Assembly (NCBI GenBank): GCA_028281025.1 | Contig: JANQKR010000011.1 | Location: 186,001-250,000, forward strand | Source: Croceivirga sp. | Lineage (GTDB): Bacteria > Bacteroidota > Bacteroidia > Flavobacteriales > Flavobacteriaceae | Reading direction: 5' to 3' | DNA length: 64,000 nt | Program-made: the position numbers and the translations under genes | The notes under the pieces: model-generated | Told to the model about the DNA's origin: nothing | The model's database searches: none | What the model saw: only the letters and a program-made list of their open reading frames with translations | Part shown: positions 14,898-24,249 of the stretch, in pieces | How the letters are laid out: every line of letters begins with the position of its first letter | How positions within the stretch are numbered: position 1 is the first letter of the stretch

Positions 14898-17276
14898 CTA
14901 GTATTCCATGGATATATTCTTGTTATACGCTTCTACCTTTGCGTTGACCTCTTCCTTAGTAGTTCCGGTAAATTCTTCGACCACCTCACTCACTTCACCA
15001 TTGATTTCAGTAGTGGTTGTAACAATTGCTTTGAAGGTACCATCTTCAGTATTGCTCATCTCTACACGAATTTGTTGCTCTTGTTGTTCCACAACTTCGG
15101 TAGCTACCCTTTCTTCATTATAGGCCATCATTTTATCCGCGCTAATGGCTATACTGGGTGCAATAACCAGTGCCACAACACTCATTAACTTCAACAAAAT
15201 GTTCAACGAAGGTCCGGAAGTATCTTTAAAGGGATCACCAACCGTATCTCCTACAACGGCAGCTTTGTGGGCATCGGAACCTTTTCGCCCTTCGCCTTCA
15301 ATAGTTTTTTTGGCGTTATCCCATGCCCCACCAGCATTGGATTGGAAAATGGCCATCAATACCCCTGCAGTGGTAACACCGGCCAACAATCCGCCCAACA
15401 TTTCTGCTCCACCAATAAAGCCTACAGCCACGGGAACTGCAATGGCCAATAGCCCGGGCAATACCATCTCCTTAATGGACGCTTGTGTGGAAATTTCCAC
15501 ACATTTATCGTACTCCGCAACACCATCGGCGGCATCGAATATTTTTCTATCCGCATCCGAAGCTTTGGATAAATCGGAATCGTATTTACGCATAACTTCC
15601 AAAGCAGCCTTCAATGCGGGAATGTCCCTAAATTGGCGACGTACTTCCTCAATCATCGCCATGGCAGCCCTTCCTACGGCATTCATTGATAGTGCCGAGA
15701 ATACAAATGGGAGCATCCCCCCAACCAATAGTCCAGCCATTACGGTAGGCTTGGAAACATCGATTCCCTGTACATTGGCCGTTTGCATGAAGGCCGCAAA
15801 CAAGGCCAAAGCCGTCAAAGCCGCCGAAGCAATGGCAAACCCTTTACCAATGGCAGCGGTAGTATTTCCAACGGCATCCAATTTATCGGTACGTTCACGT
15901 ACCTCACTGGGCAATTCTGCCATCTCCGCAATACCACCGGCATTGTCGGAAATAGGTCCGTAAGCATCTACCGCCAACTGAATCCCCGTATTGGCCAACA
16001 TCCCAACGGCAGCGATCGCAATTCCATAAAGACCCGCAAAGTGATGCGAAACCAAAATTGCTCCTGCAATTAGGATAATGGGGAACATGGTAGACATCAT
16101 ACCTACCCCTAAACCAGCAATAATATTGGTAGCCGAGCCCGTTTCTGACTGACGCACAATGGAGTTCACCGGTTTTGTACCCGTTCCGGTGTAATATTCC
16201 GTTACCTTACCTACGGCAAGTCCCGCGATCAATCCTGCAAGCACTGCAATAAAAACACCTAAAGAACCATATTCTATTCCATTAAAGGTCCAGCTTTCCG
16301 GCAACATGGAAGTGATGATAAAATAACACGCCACCAACATCAACCCAGCAGATCCAAATTCACCGATGTTCAGGGCTGTTTGTGGATTTCCTCCGTCCTT
16401 TACACGGACAAAGAAGGTACCGATAATGGACATCAAAATACCAACGGCAGCCAATACCAATGGAAGGTATACCGCCCCAAGACCGTCAAAGGTTCCCTGG
16501 AATGCGGGAATTTGGGTAAATGCAGCACCCAATACCATGGTACCTATGATGGACCCTACGTAAGACTCAAAAAGGTCGGCGCCCATACCGGCAACATCAC
16601 CTACATTATCACCTACATTATCCGCAATGGTAGCCGGGTTCAAGGGGTGGTCCTCTGGAATACCTGCCTCCACTTTACCAACAAGGTCGGCTCCAACATC
16701 GGCAGCCTTGGTGTAGATACCTCCCCCTACACGGGCAAACAAGGCAATGGACGATGCACCTAAAGAGAACCCGGAAAGGACGTTCAATACCTCTCCAATT
16801 TCCCAACCTTGTCCGCTATATATCATGAACAATCCACTAAGACCCAGTACACCCAAGCCAACAACACCAAGTCCCATAACGGCACCTCCGGCAAAAGCAA
16901 CTTCTAAGGCCTTGCCCAGTGAAGTTCTCGCCGCTTGGGTCGTTCTCACATTGGCTTTGGTCGCGACCTTCATCCCAATAAATCCGGCCAGGGCGGAACA
17001 AATGGCACCTACTATAAAAGAAACGGCCACCATACCATTGCTACCGGGTTCATTGCTTCCTTTGAAAAAGAGCAAAACCGCTACTGCCGCCACAAAAACA
17101 CTAAGGATCTTGTATTCGGCTTTAAGAAAGGACATAGCTCCATCTGCAATGTTTTTGGCAATTTTGGCCATTTTCTCCTCGCCCACGTCTTGTTTGGAGA
17201 CCCATCCGCTCCTAATAAAGACATACAATAGGCCAAGCACACCAAAGGCCGGTAAAAATGTTACGATTTGTTCCAT
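14898..17276 (-). CDS. hppA: Membrane-bound ion-pumping pyrophosphatase with C-terminal extension
   Basis: This 792-residue polytopic protein hydrolyses PPi and pumps H+ and/or Na+ across the inner membrane. The signature [18 protein letters not shown] is at 184-201, followed by the metal/PPi-binding [26 protein letters not shown], with Ala rather than Lys after GNTT, points to the K+-dependent class; Na+ versus H+ specificity is not settled from sequence alone. After the last membrane helix ([10 protein letters not shown]) there is an unusual hydrophilic tail of about 79 residues (714-792) with a long acidic helix and a beta-rich [17 protein letters not shown] stretch. The soluble pyrophosphatase gene lies directly upstream on the same strand. 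Confidence 0.95.
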   Translation of the reverse strand: MEQIVTFLPAFGVLGLLYVFIRSGWVSKQDVGEEKMAKIAKNIADGAMSFLKAEYKILSVFVAAVAVLLFFKGSNEPGSNGMVAVSFIVGAICSALAGFIGMKVATKANVRTTQAARTSLGKALEVAFAGGAVMGLGVVGLGVLGLSGLFMIYSGQGWEIGEVLNVLSGFSLGASSIALFARVGGGIYTKAADVGADLVGKVEAGIPEDHPLNPATIADNVGDNVGDVAGMGADLFESYVGSIIGTMVLGAAFTQIPAFQGTFDGLGAVYLPLVLAAVGILMSIIGTFFVRVKDGGNPQTALNIGEFGSAGLMLVACYFIITSMLPESWTFNGIEYGSLGVFIAVLAGLIAGLAVGKVTEYYTGTGTKPVNSIVRQSETGSATNIIAGLGVGMMSTMFPIILIAGAILVSHHFAGLYGIAIAAVGMLANTGIQLAVDAYGPISDNAGGIAEMAELPSEVRERTDKLDAVGNTTAAIGKGFAIASAALTALALFAAFMQTANVQGIDVSKPTVMAGLLVGGMLPFVFSALSMNAVGRAAMAMIEEVRRQFRDIPALKAALEVMRKYDSDLSKASDADRKIFDAADGVAEYDKCVEISTQASIKEMVLPGLLAIAVPVAVGFIGGAEMLGGLLAGVTTAGVLMAIFQSNAGGAWDNAKKTIEGEGRKGSDAHKAAVVGDTVGDPFKDTSGPSLNILLKLMSVVALVIAPSIAISADKMMAYNEERVATEVVEQQEQQIRVEMSNTEDGTFKAIVTTTTEINGEVSEVVEEFTGTTKEEVNAKVEAYNKNISMEY

Positions 17277-17324
17277 AGTTTATTCAGTTAATTTTCAGGT
17301 TTTCTTAAGAATTTTTGATGGCTG

Positions 17325-17332
17325 CAAATGTA
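17325..17332 (-). promoter_or_regulatory. Candidate -7 element (TACATTTG) for hppA
   Basis: On the minus strand TACATTTG matches TAnnTTTG and would give a leader of about 45 bases before the hppA start. It lies just after the ppa terminator, so hppA probably has its own promoter rather than depending on read-through from ppa. No clean -33 element was seen. Confidence 0.4.
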
Positions 17333-17351
17333 GTAAAATGACTTAGAATAA

Positions 17352-17387
17352 AAAAAGCCCGTTACTGGCTTCAGCAACGGGCTTTTT
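17352..17387 (-). terminator. Rho-independent terminator after ppa
   Basis: A 12-bp stem AAAAAGCCCGTT (17352-17363) / AACGGGCTTTTT (17376-17387) closes a 12-base loop. Read on the minus strand it ends in a T-tract, 18 bp after the ppa stop. Confidence 0.9.
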
Positions 17388-17404
17388 ATTTCATTTTGAA
17401 GTGC

Positions 17405-17932
17405 TTAAATCATAAAAGTACGCTTCATTTTATGGCTGCTCTCCTGATAACGTTGAACGCATTTTTTGTAAATCTCCTTGGCTTCATCGGCCCCACTCCA
17501 GCCACCGGTATCCACTTTTTTTTCCTCCAAATCTTTATACACTTGGAAGAAATGTTCTATTTCCTTTAACCTATGGGGATTTAAATCGCTTATATCATTG
17601 TTTTTGCTCCAGATGGGATCGTTCACCGGAACACAGATAATCTTCTCATCAGGGCCTTTTTCATCGGTCATATGGAAAACCCCAATAGGTTTTACCTCCA
17701 TGACCACCATGGGAAAGGTTGGCTCGGTCCCAATGACCAGTACATCCAGGGGATCTTGGTCCAAAGCCAGTGTTTCAGGTATAAACCCATAATCCCCGGG
17801 GTACATCAACGAAGAGAACAAGGTCCTATCAAATCGAATTTTATGCAGGGTGAAATCGTACTCATATTTGTTACGACTTCCTTTGGGTATTTCTATGAGA
17901 ACATCAAAGGTTACGTTATCTTTTGCGGACAT
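17405..17932 (-). CDS. ppa: Soluble inorganic pyrophosphatase (family I)
   Basis: This 175-residue cytosolic enzyme hydrolyses PPi to two phosphates. Family I landmarks are EIPKGSRNKYEYD near residue 14, the RTLFSSLMYPGDYGFIPE block, and the metal-binding signature DQDPLDVLV (usual form D-x-DP-x-D-V/A-L/V). Length fits bacterial family I. The membrane pyrophosphatase follows on the same strand, with a strong terminator between them, so both PPi-consuming enzymes lie together but are probably expressed separately. Confidence 0.96.
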   Translation of the reverse strand: MSAKDNVTFDVLIEIPKGSRNKYEYDFTLHKIRFDRTLFSSLMYPGDYGFIPETLALDQDPLDVLVIGTEPTFPMVVMEVKPIGVFHMTDEKGPDEKIICVPVNDPIWSKNNDISDLNPHRLKEIEHFFQVYKDLEEKKVDTGGWSGADEAKEIYKKCVQRYQESSHKMKRTFMI

Positions 17933-18011
17933 GTTTTTTAGTTTTTATTGGGTAAAGGTAGTGGAACGCAGGTAATTGTACGAAATTGTTCTGCTTTAGG
18001 TCATTTTAGGT

Positions 18012-20507
18012 TTAAAAACTGAAACCAAAAGTACCGGTAACACCAAAACGCCTGGCATTTGGGGCATCCAGGTAATTGCCTCGGAAATTAAAATCGATTC
18101 GAAAAATCTTAAAGATATTGCCCACTCCAAAGGAATATTCCCAATACGGCTCCTTATCGGGGGCCAGAAGTGGGATATTGGTTGGGGAACTCAATGCAAT
18201 ATTGGCATCGGAAATGGAACCCCAAGCACCTCTGACGCCCACAATTTCCCGAAGGTTCAATTTTCTTAGCAAGGGAATCCTGGAAAAAAGACGACCGTTA
18301 AAATTGTGCTCCAAATGTACTGTGGCATAGGTATCCGTTACAAACTCGTAAAAATCCAAATTCGGAAAAGTATTGTACAGGGAAAATAGGGTTTGATTAC
18401 CAGGGATAACACTCAATAGGCCAAGCGGTACTTCCCCAAACGTTTTGCCCAACTCCACGGTACTTCGCAATCTGCCAAAACCACCCAATTGCCAGGGTTG
18501 GATATAGGAAAACTGAAGCCTTTGATAGTTAAAATCACTCTCCAGAAAACCTTCGGAGCCCTTGGTATAGTTCAATACCAACGTACTGTAGTTTTCATTT
18601 ACGTCCCTGCGCTCCACGCCATAGCCAATGGTTCTCCTATTGGGGGTATAAATAAGGGTGGTATTGATATCAAACTGTTTTACTTCGGAAGAAATCCCGG
18701 TGGGGGAACTTGGATCGACATAATCCAAACTGAAATCCTCCGGCAGGGCAGAACTTAAAGTACGAAAGGAACCCCCTACCCTAAAGCGAAGATTTTTTAC
18801 CGGTTCCATTTCCAGGGCCAAAACGGAAAGGTTAATATTGCTCAACCGATTGTTGTTGCCCACCGTGACCAAAGCCGAGGAAGCAATACTCCTCCCCAAT
18901 ACGTCCGTGGTACTGGTAAGACTGATTCCCAGTTGTTCAATGTCCCTTCGGTTGCCTCCCGAAAGGATCAAACGATTTTTGCGATCCAACAAAAACTTAC
19001 CGGAAAATCCGTGCTTGAACTTTTTATCCTCAAACCCATAGGCCATATAACCCTCCAAACGCCAGGTGTCGTTTTGACCAAAAAAGGTACGGGCCCCTGC
19101 ACGTAGGCGAATGCCTTCCGCGTCATTAAAACCAAAAGTGCTATAGATATCGCCAATGTCCAGATCCCACTTGTCAATCTCAATATATCCAGAACCAAGA
19201 ATACTTACAATGTCATAATAGGTCCTAAACTTGGGAACGGTTTTCAGGGTATCGAGCAATTTAAAAATTCCGGCCTCATCATCATTTAATTTCTCCAGTC
19301 GGGCATTTTTCCAAAAGGTACTGTCCCTGGAAAAGACCCTGGGATCATAGGGATCCGATTCCGCCTTATAAAAGTCCTTGGGTCGGTCCATATTAAACTG
19401 ATAATTATCAAAAACCGTAGTACGCTTGCCGTATACCCCACGTGATGTTTCCTTTTTGGAAAAAGCAAAATCGGTGAGCATATAATCGCGTTTTAAAAGG
19501 AAAACCGAATCGTTGACGACATTGAAATCCTGTTCAATATAGATTTCCTTGACCCAATTGATATTGGCACTTTTCACCACCTCCATATTGATTTTCTTTA
19601 TGGCGAAGGTGGTATCATTTACCCAAAAATCCCCTTTAAAGGTGAGTTCATTTTTCCGGCGTGGATAGTAAATAATGTTGTAACACCATTTGTTATCGAT
19701 AAATGTACTGTCCGAAAGCACATAGTTGTACACATCCACCCCGGTCTTGGACAAAGGACTTGTAAAGCTTTTATCAAAGAATTTGAGATAATTATCATAA
19801 ACGTTGTAATCCGAATACAAGTCTTCCACAAAAGCCGTAATGGCCTGGTTTCCGCCAAATCCAGAGCTTTTGTTTCCCAGTACATCCTCTTTTTCCAGTC
19901 CCAAACCATTATCGCCATAAATCCTGGAAGAAACTTCATTCAAAAACATGGGCAAATAGGTTTTCCCTGTAATTCGAGAGGTATCCAAATTCTCGAACAT
20001 AAATTCCAATCCCTTGAACAACCTGCTCTTAATAAGGGCACTGTCTATGGTGTTTAGATCGAATTCGACCTTTTCGTACTTATCATATTCGTAACTCTTA
20101 AACATCCGAACCCCATTCTCACGTTTCTTGGCCCAGATTTTTTTAAGGATATCAATCGCAGGGTTGTTCTTTTTGGATTGTTTTCCTACATAGATGACCA
20201 CTTCATTTAACTGCTCGGTCGATTCCTGAAGTACTATCCTTAGATTTTGGTTTACACTGCCCTTTAATTCCAACTCTTGGGTTTCATACCCAATAAAGGA
20301 AATAATAAGTACATCATAGTCGTTATCCGATTCAAAATAAAAACGGCCGTTGTCATTGGTAATGGCACCTTCCGAAGAATTCTTGAACAACACATTGGCA
20401 AAGGCAACGGGGTCTCCAGATTCATCTACTACAATACCTCCAACCTTAGTTTGGGAATACGAGAAGGCGATAACAAAAAAGAAAACAGTTAAAAGGAATC
20501 CTTTCAT
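18012..20507 (-). CDS. DUF5686 family outer-membrane protein with carboxypeptidase-like regulatory domain
   Basis: The product has 831 residues. The start at 20507 (MKGFLLTVFFF) gives a clean signal peptide ending at FSYSQ; an ATG at 20525 would add six residues. A carboxypeptidase-regulatory Ig-like domain (about 22-100, GGIVVDESGDPVAFANV) is followed by the DUF5686 region and a C-terminal beta-barrel with aromatic strand ends, closing in GVTGTFGFSF. Such proteins are exported outer-membrane proteins of unknown function in Bacteroidota. The gene stands alone between pdhB and ppa. Confidence 0.85.
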   Translation of the reverse strand: MKGFLLTVFFFVIAFSYSQTKVGGIVVDESGDPVAFANVLFKNSSEGAITNDNGRFYFESDNDYDVLIISFIGYETQELELKGSVNQNLRIVLQESTEQLNEVVIYVGKQSKKNNPAIDILKKIWAKKRENGVRMFKSYEYDKYEKVEFDLNTIDSALIKSRLFKGLEFMFENLDTSRITGKTYLPMFLNEVSSRIYGDNGLGLEKEDVLGNKSSGFGGNQAITAFVEDLYSDYNVYDNYLKFFDKSFTSPLSKTGVDVYNYVLSDSTFIDNKWCYNIIYYPRRKNELTFKGDFWVNDTTFAIKKINMEVVKSANINWVKEIYIEQDFNVVNDSVFLLKRDYMLTDFAFSKKETSRGVYGKRTTVFDNYQFNMDRPKDFYKAESDPYDPRVFSRDSTFWKNARLEKLNDDEAGIFKLLDTLKTVPKFRTYYDIVSILGSGYIEIDKWDLDIGDIYSTFGFNDAEGIRLRAGARTFFGQNDTWRLEGYMAYGFEDKKFKHGFSGKFLLDRKNRLILSGGNRRDIEQLGISLTSTTDVLGRSIASSALVTVGNNNRLSNINLSVLALEMEPVKNLRFRVGGSFRTLSSALPEDFSLDYVDPSSPTGISSEVKQFDINTTLIYTPNRRTIGYGVERRDVNENYSTLVLNYTKGSEGFLESDFNYQRLQFSYIQPWQLGGFGRLRSTVELGKTFGEVPLGLLSVIPGNQTLFSLYNTFPNLDFYEFVTDTYATVHLEHNFNGRLFSRIPLLRKLNLREIVGVRGAWGSISDANIALSSPTNIPLLAPDKEPYWEYSFGVGNIFKIFRIDFNFRGNYLDAPNARRFGVTGTFGFSF

Positions 20508-20595
20508 AATAAAAGAGGAAACCATTACCCTGGTTCCCTGTACTATTCGTTTACTTTGATTGCGTGTAGAAGTCTATCAATAAAATGTTCCCTTT

Positions 20596-20629
20596 AAAAG
20601 AAAAACCCCACCAACTTAGGTTGACGGGG
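20596..20629 (-). terminator. Rho-independent terminator after pdhB
   Basis: On the minus strand CCCCGTCAAC pairs with GTTGGTGGGG (two G-U pairs; plus-strand arms 20606-20615 and 20620-20629), followed by TTTTTCTTTT. It lies 24 bp after the pdhB stop. Confidence 0.85.
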
Positions 20630-20653
20630 CTAATATAGCTTACAAATTTTGTT

Positions 20654-21634
20654 CTAGTTTTTGTATAACACTTTCTTAACAGCCTTAATGACATCTTGGG
20701 CATTGGGCAACCACTCCGCCAAAAGCACGGGGGAATAGGGTGCCGGGGTATCCGCAGTGTTCAATTTAACTACTGGGGCGTCCAAATAGTCGAATGCCTG
20801 GTGCTGTACTTGATAGATAATTTCAGTGGCTACATTGCCAAAGGGCCACGCCTCTTCCAGGATAACCAATCGATTGGTCTTCTTTACCGAATTGAGAATG
20901 GCATTGTAATCCATTGGTCTTACCGTTCTGATGTCAATGATTTCACAGCTTATGCCCTCTTTTTCCAATTCCTCTGCAGCCTTGTAGGCTTCCTTGATGA
21001 TTTTTCCAAAGGACACAATGGTGACATCCGTACCCTCCCTCTTAATATCCGCAACACCTAACGGAATGGTATATTCCCCTTCAGGTACTTCGCCTTTATC
21101 ACCGTACATCTGTTCCGATTCCATAAAGATTACGGGATCGTCATCCCGAATGGCGCTCTTCAATAAACCTTTGGCATCCGCCGGATTGGAAGGAACAACC
21201 ACCTTAAGACCTGGACAGTTGGCGTACCAGCTCTCAAATGCCTGTGAATGGGTCGCTGCCAATTGGCCTGCCGAGGCAGTAGGTCCCCGGAATACTATTG
21301 GGCAATTGAACTGCCCCCCGGACATTTGCCTAATTTTAGCAGCATTGTTGATAATTTGATCAATTCCCACCAGGGAAAAGTTGAAGGTCATGAATTCAAT
21401 GATAGGACGGTTGCCATTCATTGCCGAACCCACTCCAACACCAGCAAAACCCAATTCGGAAATCGGGGTATCCAAGACCCGGTCAGGACCAAACTCATCC
21501 AACATGCCCTTAGAAGCCTTGTAAGCGCCGTTGTACTCCGCCACTTCCTCACCCATTAAATAAATGGACTCGTCCCTCCGCATCTCCTCGGACATGGCCT
21601 CTGCAATTGCTTCCCTAAATTGTAATGTTTTCAT
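20654..21634 (-). CDS. pdhB: Pyruvate dehydrogenase E1 component, beta subunit
   Basis: This 326-residue E1-beta subunit of the pyruvate (or a related 2-oxo acid) dehydrogenase complex works with a separate alpha subunit, not present in this window, to decarboxylate pyruvate with thiamine diphosphate. Family landmarks are LMGEEVAEYNGAYKASKG near 26, RVLDTPISELGFAGVGVGSA near 52, and VVPSNPADAKGLLKSAI near 145. The C-terminal transketolase domain contains EAWPFGNVATEI. Pyruvate specificity rather than branched-chain acids follows from overall similarity and is likely. It is the only gene of its transcription unit here. Confidence 0.93.
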   Translation of the reverse strand: MKTLQFREAIAEAMSEEMRRDESIYLMGEEVAEYNGAYKASKGMLDEFGPDRVLDTPISELGFAGVGVGSAMNGNRPIIEFMTFNFSLVGIDQIINNAAKIRQMSGGQFNCPIVFRGPTASAGQLAATHSQAFESWYANCPGLKVVVPSNPADAKGLLKSAIRDDDPVIFMESEQMYGDKGEVPEGEYTIPLGVADIKREGTDVTIVSFGKIIKEAYKAAEELEKEGISCEIIDIRTVRPMDYNAILNSVKKTNRLVILEEAWPFGNVATEIIYQVQHQAFDYLDAPVVKLNTADTPAPYSPVLLAEWLPNAQDVIKAVKKVLYKN

Positions 21635-21719
21635 ATTGATGGAGCGTTTTTAAAGTGCGAACAAAAATAGGAAAATCTATAGGAAACAAAAGGTGGGACC
21701 GCTCAAATTTTGAACGAAA

Positions 21720-21745
21720 AATTTATTATGCATGCATAATAAATT
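21720..21745. promoter_or_regulatory. 26-bp perfect palindrome, probable operator of etfBA
   Basis: The 26 bases 21720-21745 are a perfect palindrome with core ATTATGCATGCATAAT. It covers the position expected for the -33 element of the etfB promoter (-7 box at 21759-21766), which suits a dimeric repressor such as a MarR- or TetR-type protein. The same 16-bp core recurs at 45988-46003. Confidence 0.75.
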
Positions 21746-21758
21746 AGATTGTTTTTAA

Positions 21759-21766
21759 TATCTTTG
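21759..21766 (+). promoter_or_regulatory. -7 promoter element (TATCTTTG) of etfBA
   Basis: TATCTTTG matches the Bacteroidota -7 consensus and lies 21 bp before the etfB ATG. The -33 position falls inside the palindrome at 21720-21745. Confidence 0.65.
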
Positions 21767-21787
21767 ACGCCGATAAAATTTCTATAT

Positions 21788-22534
21788 ATGAAGATTTTGG
21801 TTTGTATCAGTAATGTACCCGATACCACGTCAAAAATCAACTTTACCGATGATGATACCAAGTTTGACACCAATGGCGTACAGTTTGTAATTAATCCAAA
21901 TGATGAATTTGGTCTAACAAGGGCCATGTGGTTCAAGGAAAAACAAGGTGCCACCGTACATGTGGCCACTGTTGGTGATGCTTCCGTTGAACCAACCATA
22001 CGTAAGGCATTGGCCATTGGTGCTGATGAGGGCATTCGAATAAATGCAGCGCCCAAAGATGGTTTTTTTGTGGCCAGACAACTTGCCGAAATTGTCAAAA
22101 ACGGGGGATATGACCTTGTCATTGCCGGACGTGAGTCCATTGACTACAATGGTGGAATGGTCCCTGGGATTATGGCCTCTTTGTTGGACATGAACTTTGT
22201 AAATACCTGCATTGATTTGGAAGTTGATGGTACCGAAGCTACCGCCCAAAGGGAAATTGATGGCGGTAAGGAAAAAATAAGCACCAGTCTTCCACTCATC
22301 ATAGGAGGGCAAAAGGGTTTGGTAGAAGAAAGCGACCTTCGTATTCCCAATATGCGCGGAATCATGATGGCCAGAAAAAAAGCCTTGAACATTGTAGACC
22401 CAATTGATGCGCCATCCCCAACCAATGACAAAAAGTTTGAGCGCCCTGCAGCCAAGGGACCTGTAAAACTGGTCGATGCAGGAAACGTAGGTGAACTGGT
22501 GAATTTATTGCACAACGAAGCTAAAGCCCTTTAA
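21788..22534 (+). CDS. etfB: Electron transfer flavoprotein beta subunit
   Basis: The product has 248 residues and starts MKILVCISNVPDTTSKI at 21788; an upstream in-frame ATG at 21749 would lie inside the promoter. ETF-beta carries AMP and pairs with ETF-alpha (FAD) to accept electrons from acyl-CoA and other dehydrogenases. Landmarks are GGMVPGIMASLLDMNFV near 129 and the C-terminal AKGPVKLVDAGNVGELV. etfA follows 11 bp later, so the two form an operon under the palindrome-overlapped promoter. A link to fatty-acid or amino-acid oxidation is inferred from family knowledge. Confidence 0.96.
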   Translation: MKILVCISNVPDTTSKINFTDDDTKFDTNGVQFVINPNDEFGLTRAMWFKEKQGATVHVATVGDASVEPTIRKALAIGADEGIRINAAPKDGFFVARQLAEIVKNGGYDLVIAGRESIDYNGGMVPGIMASLLDMNFVNTCIDLEVDGTEATAQREIDGGKEKISTSLPLIIGGQKGLVEESDLRIPNMRGIMMARKKALNIVDPIDAPSPTNDKKFERPAAKGPVKLVDAGNVGELVNLLHNEAKAL

Positions 22535-22545
22535 TTCAAAAAGTT

Positions 22546-23514
22546 ATGTCAATACTCGTATATACAGAAACCGATAACGGAAAATTTAAGAAAAACGCTT
22601 TTGAAGTGGCGTCCTATGCCAAGCACGTTGCCGATCAAATGGGCGAAAGTGTCACTGCCCTTGCCATAAATGCGGATAATGCCGATGAATTGGGAAATTA
22701 TGGCGTATCCAAGGTGTTGGGAATATCCAATGACTCCCTAAAAGGCTTTAACGCAAAAGCTTATGCCAGTGCCATTGCACAGGCCGCAGAATTGGAAGGG
22801 AGCAAGGTCATCATTGTAAGCTCAAGTGCGGACAGTAAATATTTAAGTGGAATCCTTGCAGCACGACTCAATGCCGGATATGTTCCAAACGTTGTTGCGG
22901 CTCCAGAGGGTATTTCTCCCTTTGTGGTTAAAAGGACAGCCTTTAGCAACAAGGGTTTTGCCCATACCGAAATCTCTTCCGAAGTTAAAATTATAGGTCT
23001 TTCCAATAATGCATTTGGCCTTGTTGAAAATGCTACGGATGCCGTTGTGGAACCCTTTGATGCCAATATCACCAATAATGATTTTGGTGTTAAATCCGTG
23101 GAAGTGGATAAAGTGGTCGGGAAGGCAACTATTGCCGATGCCGATATTGTGGTCTCTGCGGGACGTGGACTTAAAGGCCCCGAAAACTGGGGAATGATAG
23201 AAGAATTGGCCGATGTTTTGGGAGCGGCGACCGCTTGTTCCAAACCTGTTTCAGACTTGGGCTGGAGACCCCACGGGGAGCACGTTGGACAAACGGGAAA
23301 GCCTGTGGCGAGCAATCTTTATATCGCCATCGGAATTTCAGGTGCAATTCAGCATTTGGCCGGCGTAAGTGCTTCCAAAACAAAGGTGGTCATTAACAAT
23401 GATCCTGAGGCTCCTTTCTTTAAAGCCGCAGATTATGGTATAGTTGGGGATGCCTTTGAGGTGGTTCCCGAACTCATCGAAAAATTGAAGGAATTTAAGG
23501 CCCAGAACGCCTAA
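22546..23514 (+). CDS. etfA: Electron transfer flavoprotein alpha subunit
   Basis: This 322-residue FAD-binding subunit has the C-terminal FAD domain in VSAGRGLKGPENWGMIEELA, then SDLGWRPHGEHVGQTGKPV, the signature YIAIGISGAIQHLAG, and INNDPEAPFFKAADYGIVGD. The N-terminal ETF domain is normal. The ATG lies 11 bp after etfB. A hairpin terminator follows the stop. The heterodimer passes electrons to ETF-quinone oxidoreductase, which is not in this window. Confidence 0.97.
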   Translation: MSILVYTETDNGKFKKNAFEVASYAKHVADQMGESVTALAINADNADELGNYGVSKVLGISNDSLKGFNAKAYASAIAQAAELEGSKVIIVSSSADSKYLSGILAARLNAGYVPNVVAAPEGISPFVVKRTAFSNKGFAHTEISSEVKIIGLSNNAFGLVENATDAVVEPFDANITNNDFGVKSVEVDKVVGKATIADADIVVSAGRGLKGPENWGMIEELADVLGAATACSKPVSDLGWRPHGEHVGQTGKPVASNLYIAIGISGAIQHLAGVSASKTKVVINNDPEAPFFKAADYGIVGDAFEVVPELIEKLKEFKAQNA

Positions 23515-23541
23515 ATTTTGTTACTTTGCTTCTTTGAAGCG

Positions 23542-23587
23542 GCTGTTCAGATAATGCATAGAGCCACTTATTTGAACAGCTTTTTTA
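23542..23587 (+). terminator. Terminator after etfA
   Basis: Arms GCTGTTCA (23542-23549) and TGAACAGC (23573-23580) enclose a 23-base loop and are followed by a run of seven T. The loop is long, but position and T-tract fit. Confidence 0.7.
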
Positions 23588-23606
23588 TTTTATCCTAAGA
23601 TATTTC

Positions 23607-24233
23607 ATGAGTTTAGTACGACTTAAAATAAAAGGGATTTCATATAGCCAGACCCAGAACGGTGCCTATGCACTTATTCTGAACGAAGTGGAGGGTGACC
23701 GAAAACTGCCTATTGTCATTGGGGCCTTTGAGGCCCAGTCCATAGCCATAGCTCTTGAAAAGGAAATAAAGCCGCCAAGACCCTTGACCCATGATCTGTT
23801 CAAAAACTTTTGTGATCGTTTTGGCATTGTGGTAAAACAGGTCATTATCCACAAGCTGGTGGATGGTGTTTTTTACTCGAGCATTATCAGTGAACGGGAT
23901 GGCGATGAAGAGATTGTTGATGCAAGGACCAGTGATGCCATTGCACTGGCACTGCGGTTCAATGCGCCAATCTTCACCTATAAAACCATTTTGGATAAGG
24001 CCGGTATTTTCCTGAAGTTTTCTTCCAAGGAAAAAGATGAAGAAAACGATGATAGCATTATGGTGGACGAAATCCTTCAAGAAGGGGAAACCGTGGAAAT
24101 TGAATCTGGAGCAAGTGATGCCTATCGGGAAATGACCCTGGAGGAACTTCATAAAGAACTGGATAAGGCCGTTGCCAACGAAGATTATGAAAAAGCGGCC
24201 AAACTACGGGACGAGATTTCCAAACGAAAGTAG
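23607..24233 (+). CDS. Bifunctional nuclease domain (DUF151) protein with UVR motif
   Basis: The product has 208 residues. Residues 1-150 are the DUF151/bifunctional nuclease domain (LPIVIGAFEAQSIAIAL near 34 and DARTSDAIALALRF near 105). After an acidic linker, residues 174-206 form a UvrB/UvrC interaction motif (LEELHKELDKAVANEDYEKA). Plant and bacterial relatives have reported nuclease activity on DNA and RNA, but the biological role in Bacteroidota is not established. The UVR motif suggests contact with excision-repair or Clp-type partners. It begins 17 bp before the nucleoside transporter gene ends its leader, so the two are probably cotranscribed. Confidence 0.88.
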   Translation: MSLVRLKIKGISYSQTQNGAYALILNEVEGDRKLPIVIGAFEAQSIAIALEKEIKPPRPLTHDLFKNFCDRFGIVVKQVIIHKLVDGVFYSSIISERDGDEEIVDARTSDAIALALRFNAPIFTYKTILDKAGIFLKFSSKEKDEENDDSIMVDEILQEGETVEIESGASDAYREMTLEELHKELDKAVANEDYEKAAKLRDEISKRK

Positions 24234-24249
24234 AACCAACCAACCTTAC

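Noticed and set aside
15145-15963. Long plus-strand open frame (272 codons) opposite hppA
   Set aside because: It is antisense to the pyrophosphatase, with composition mirroring the real gene; no start context or domain seen.
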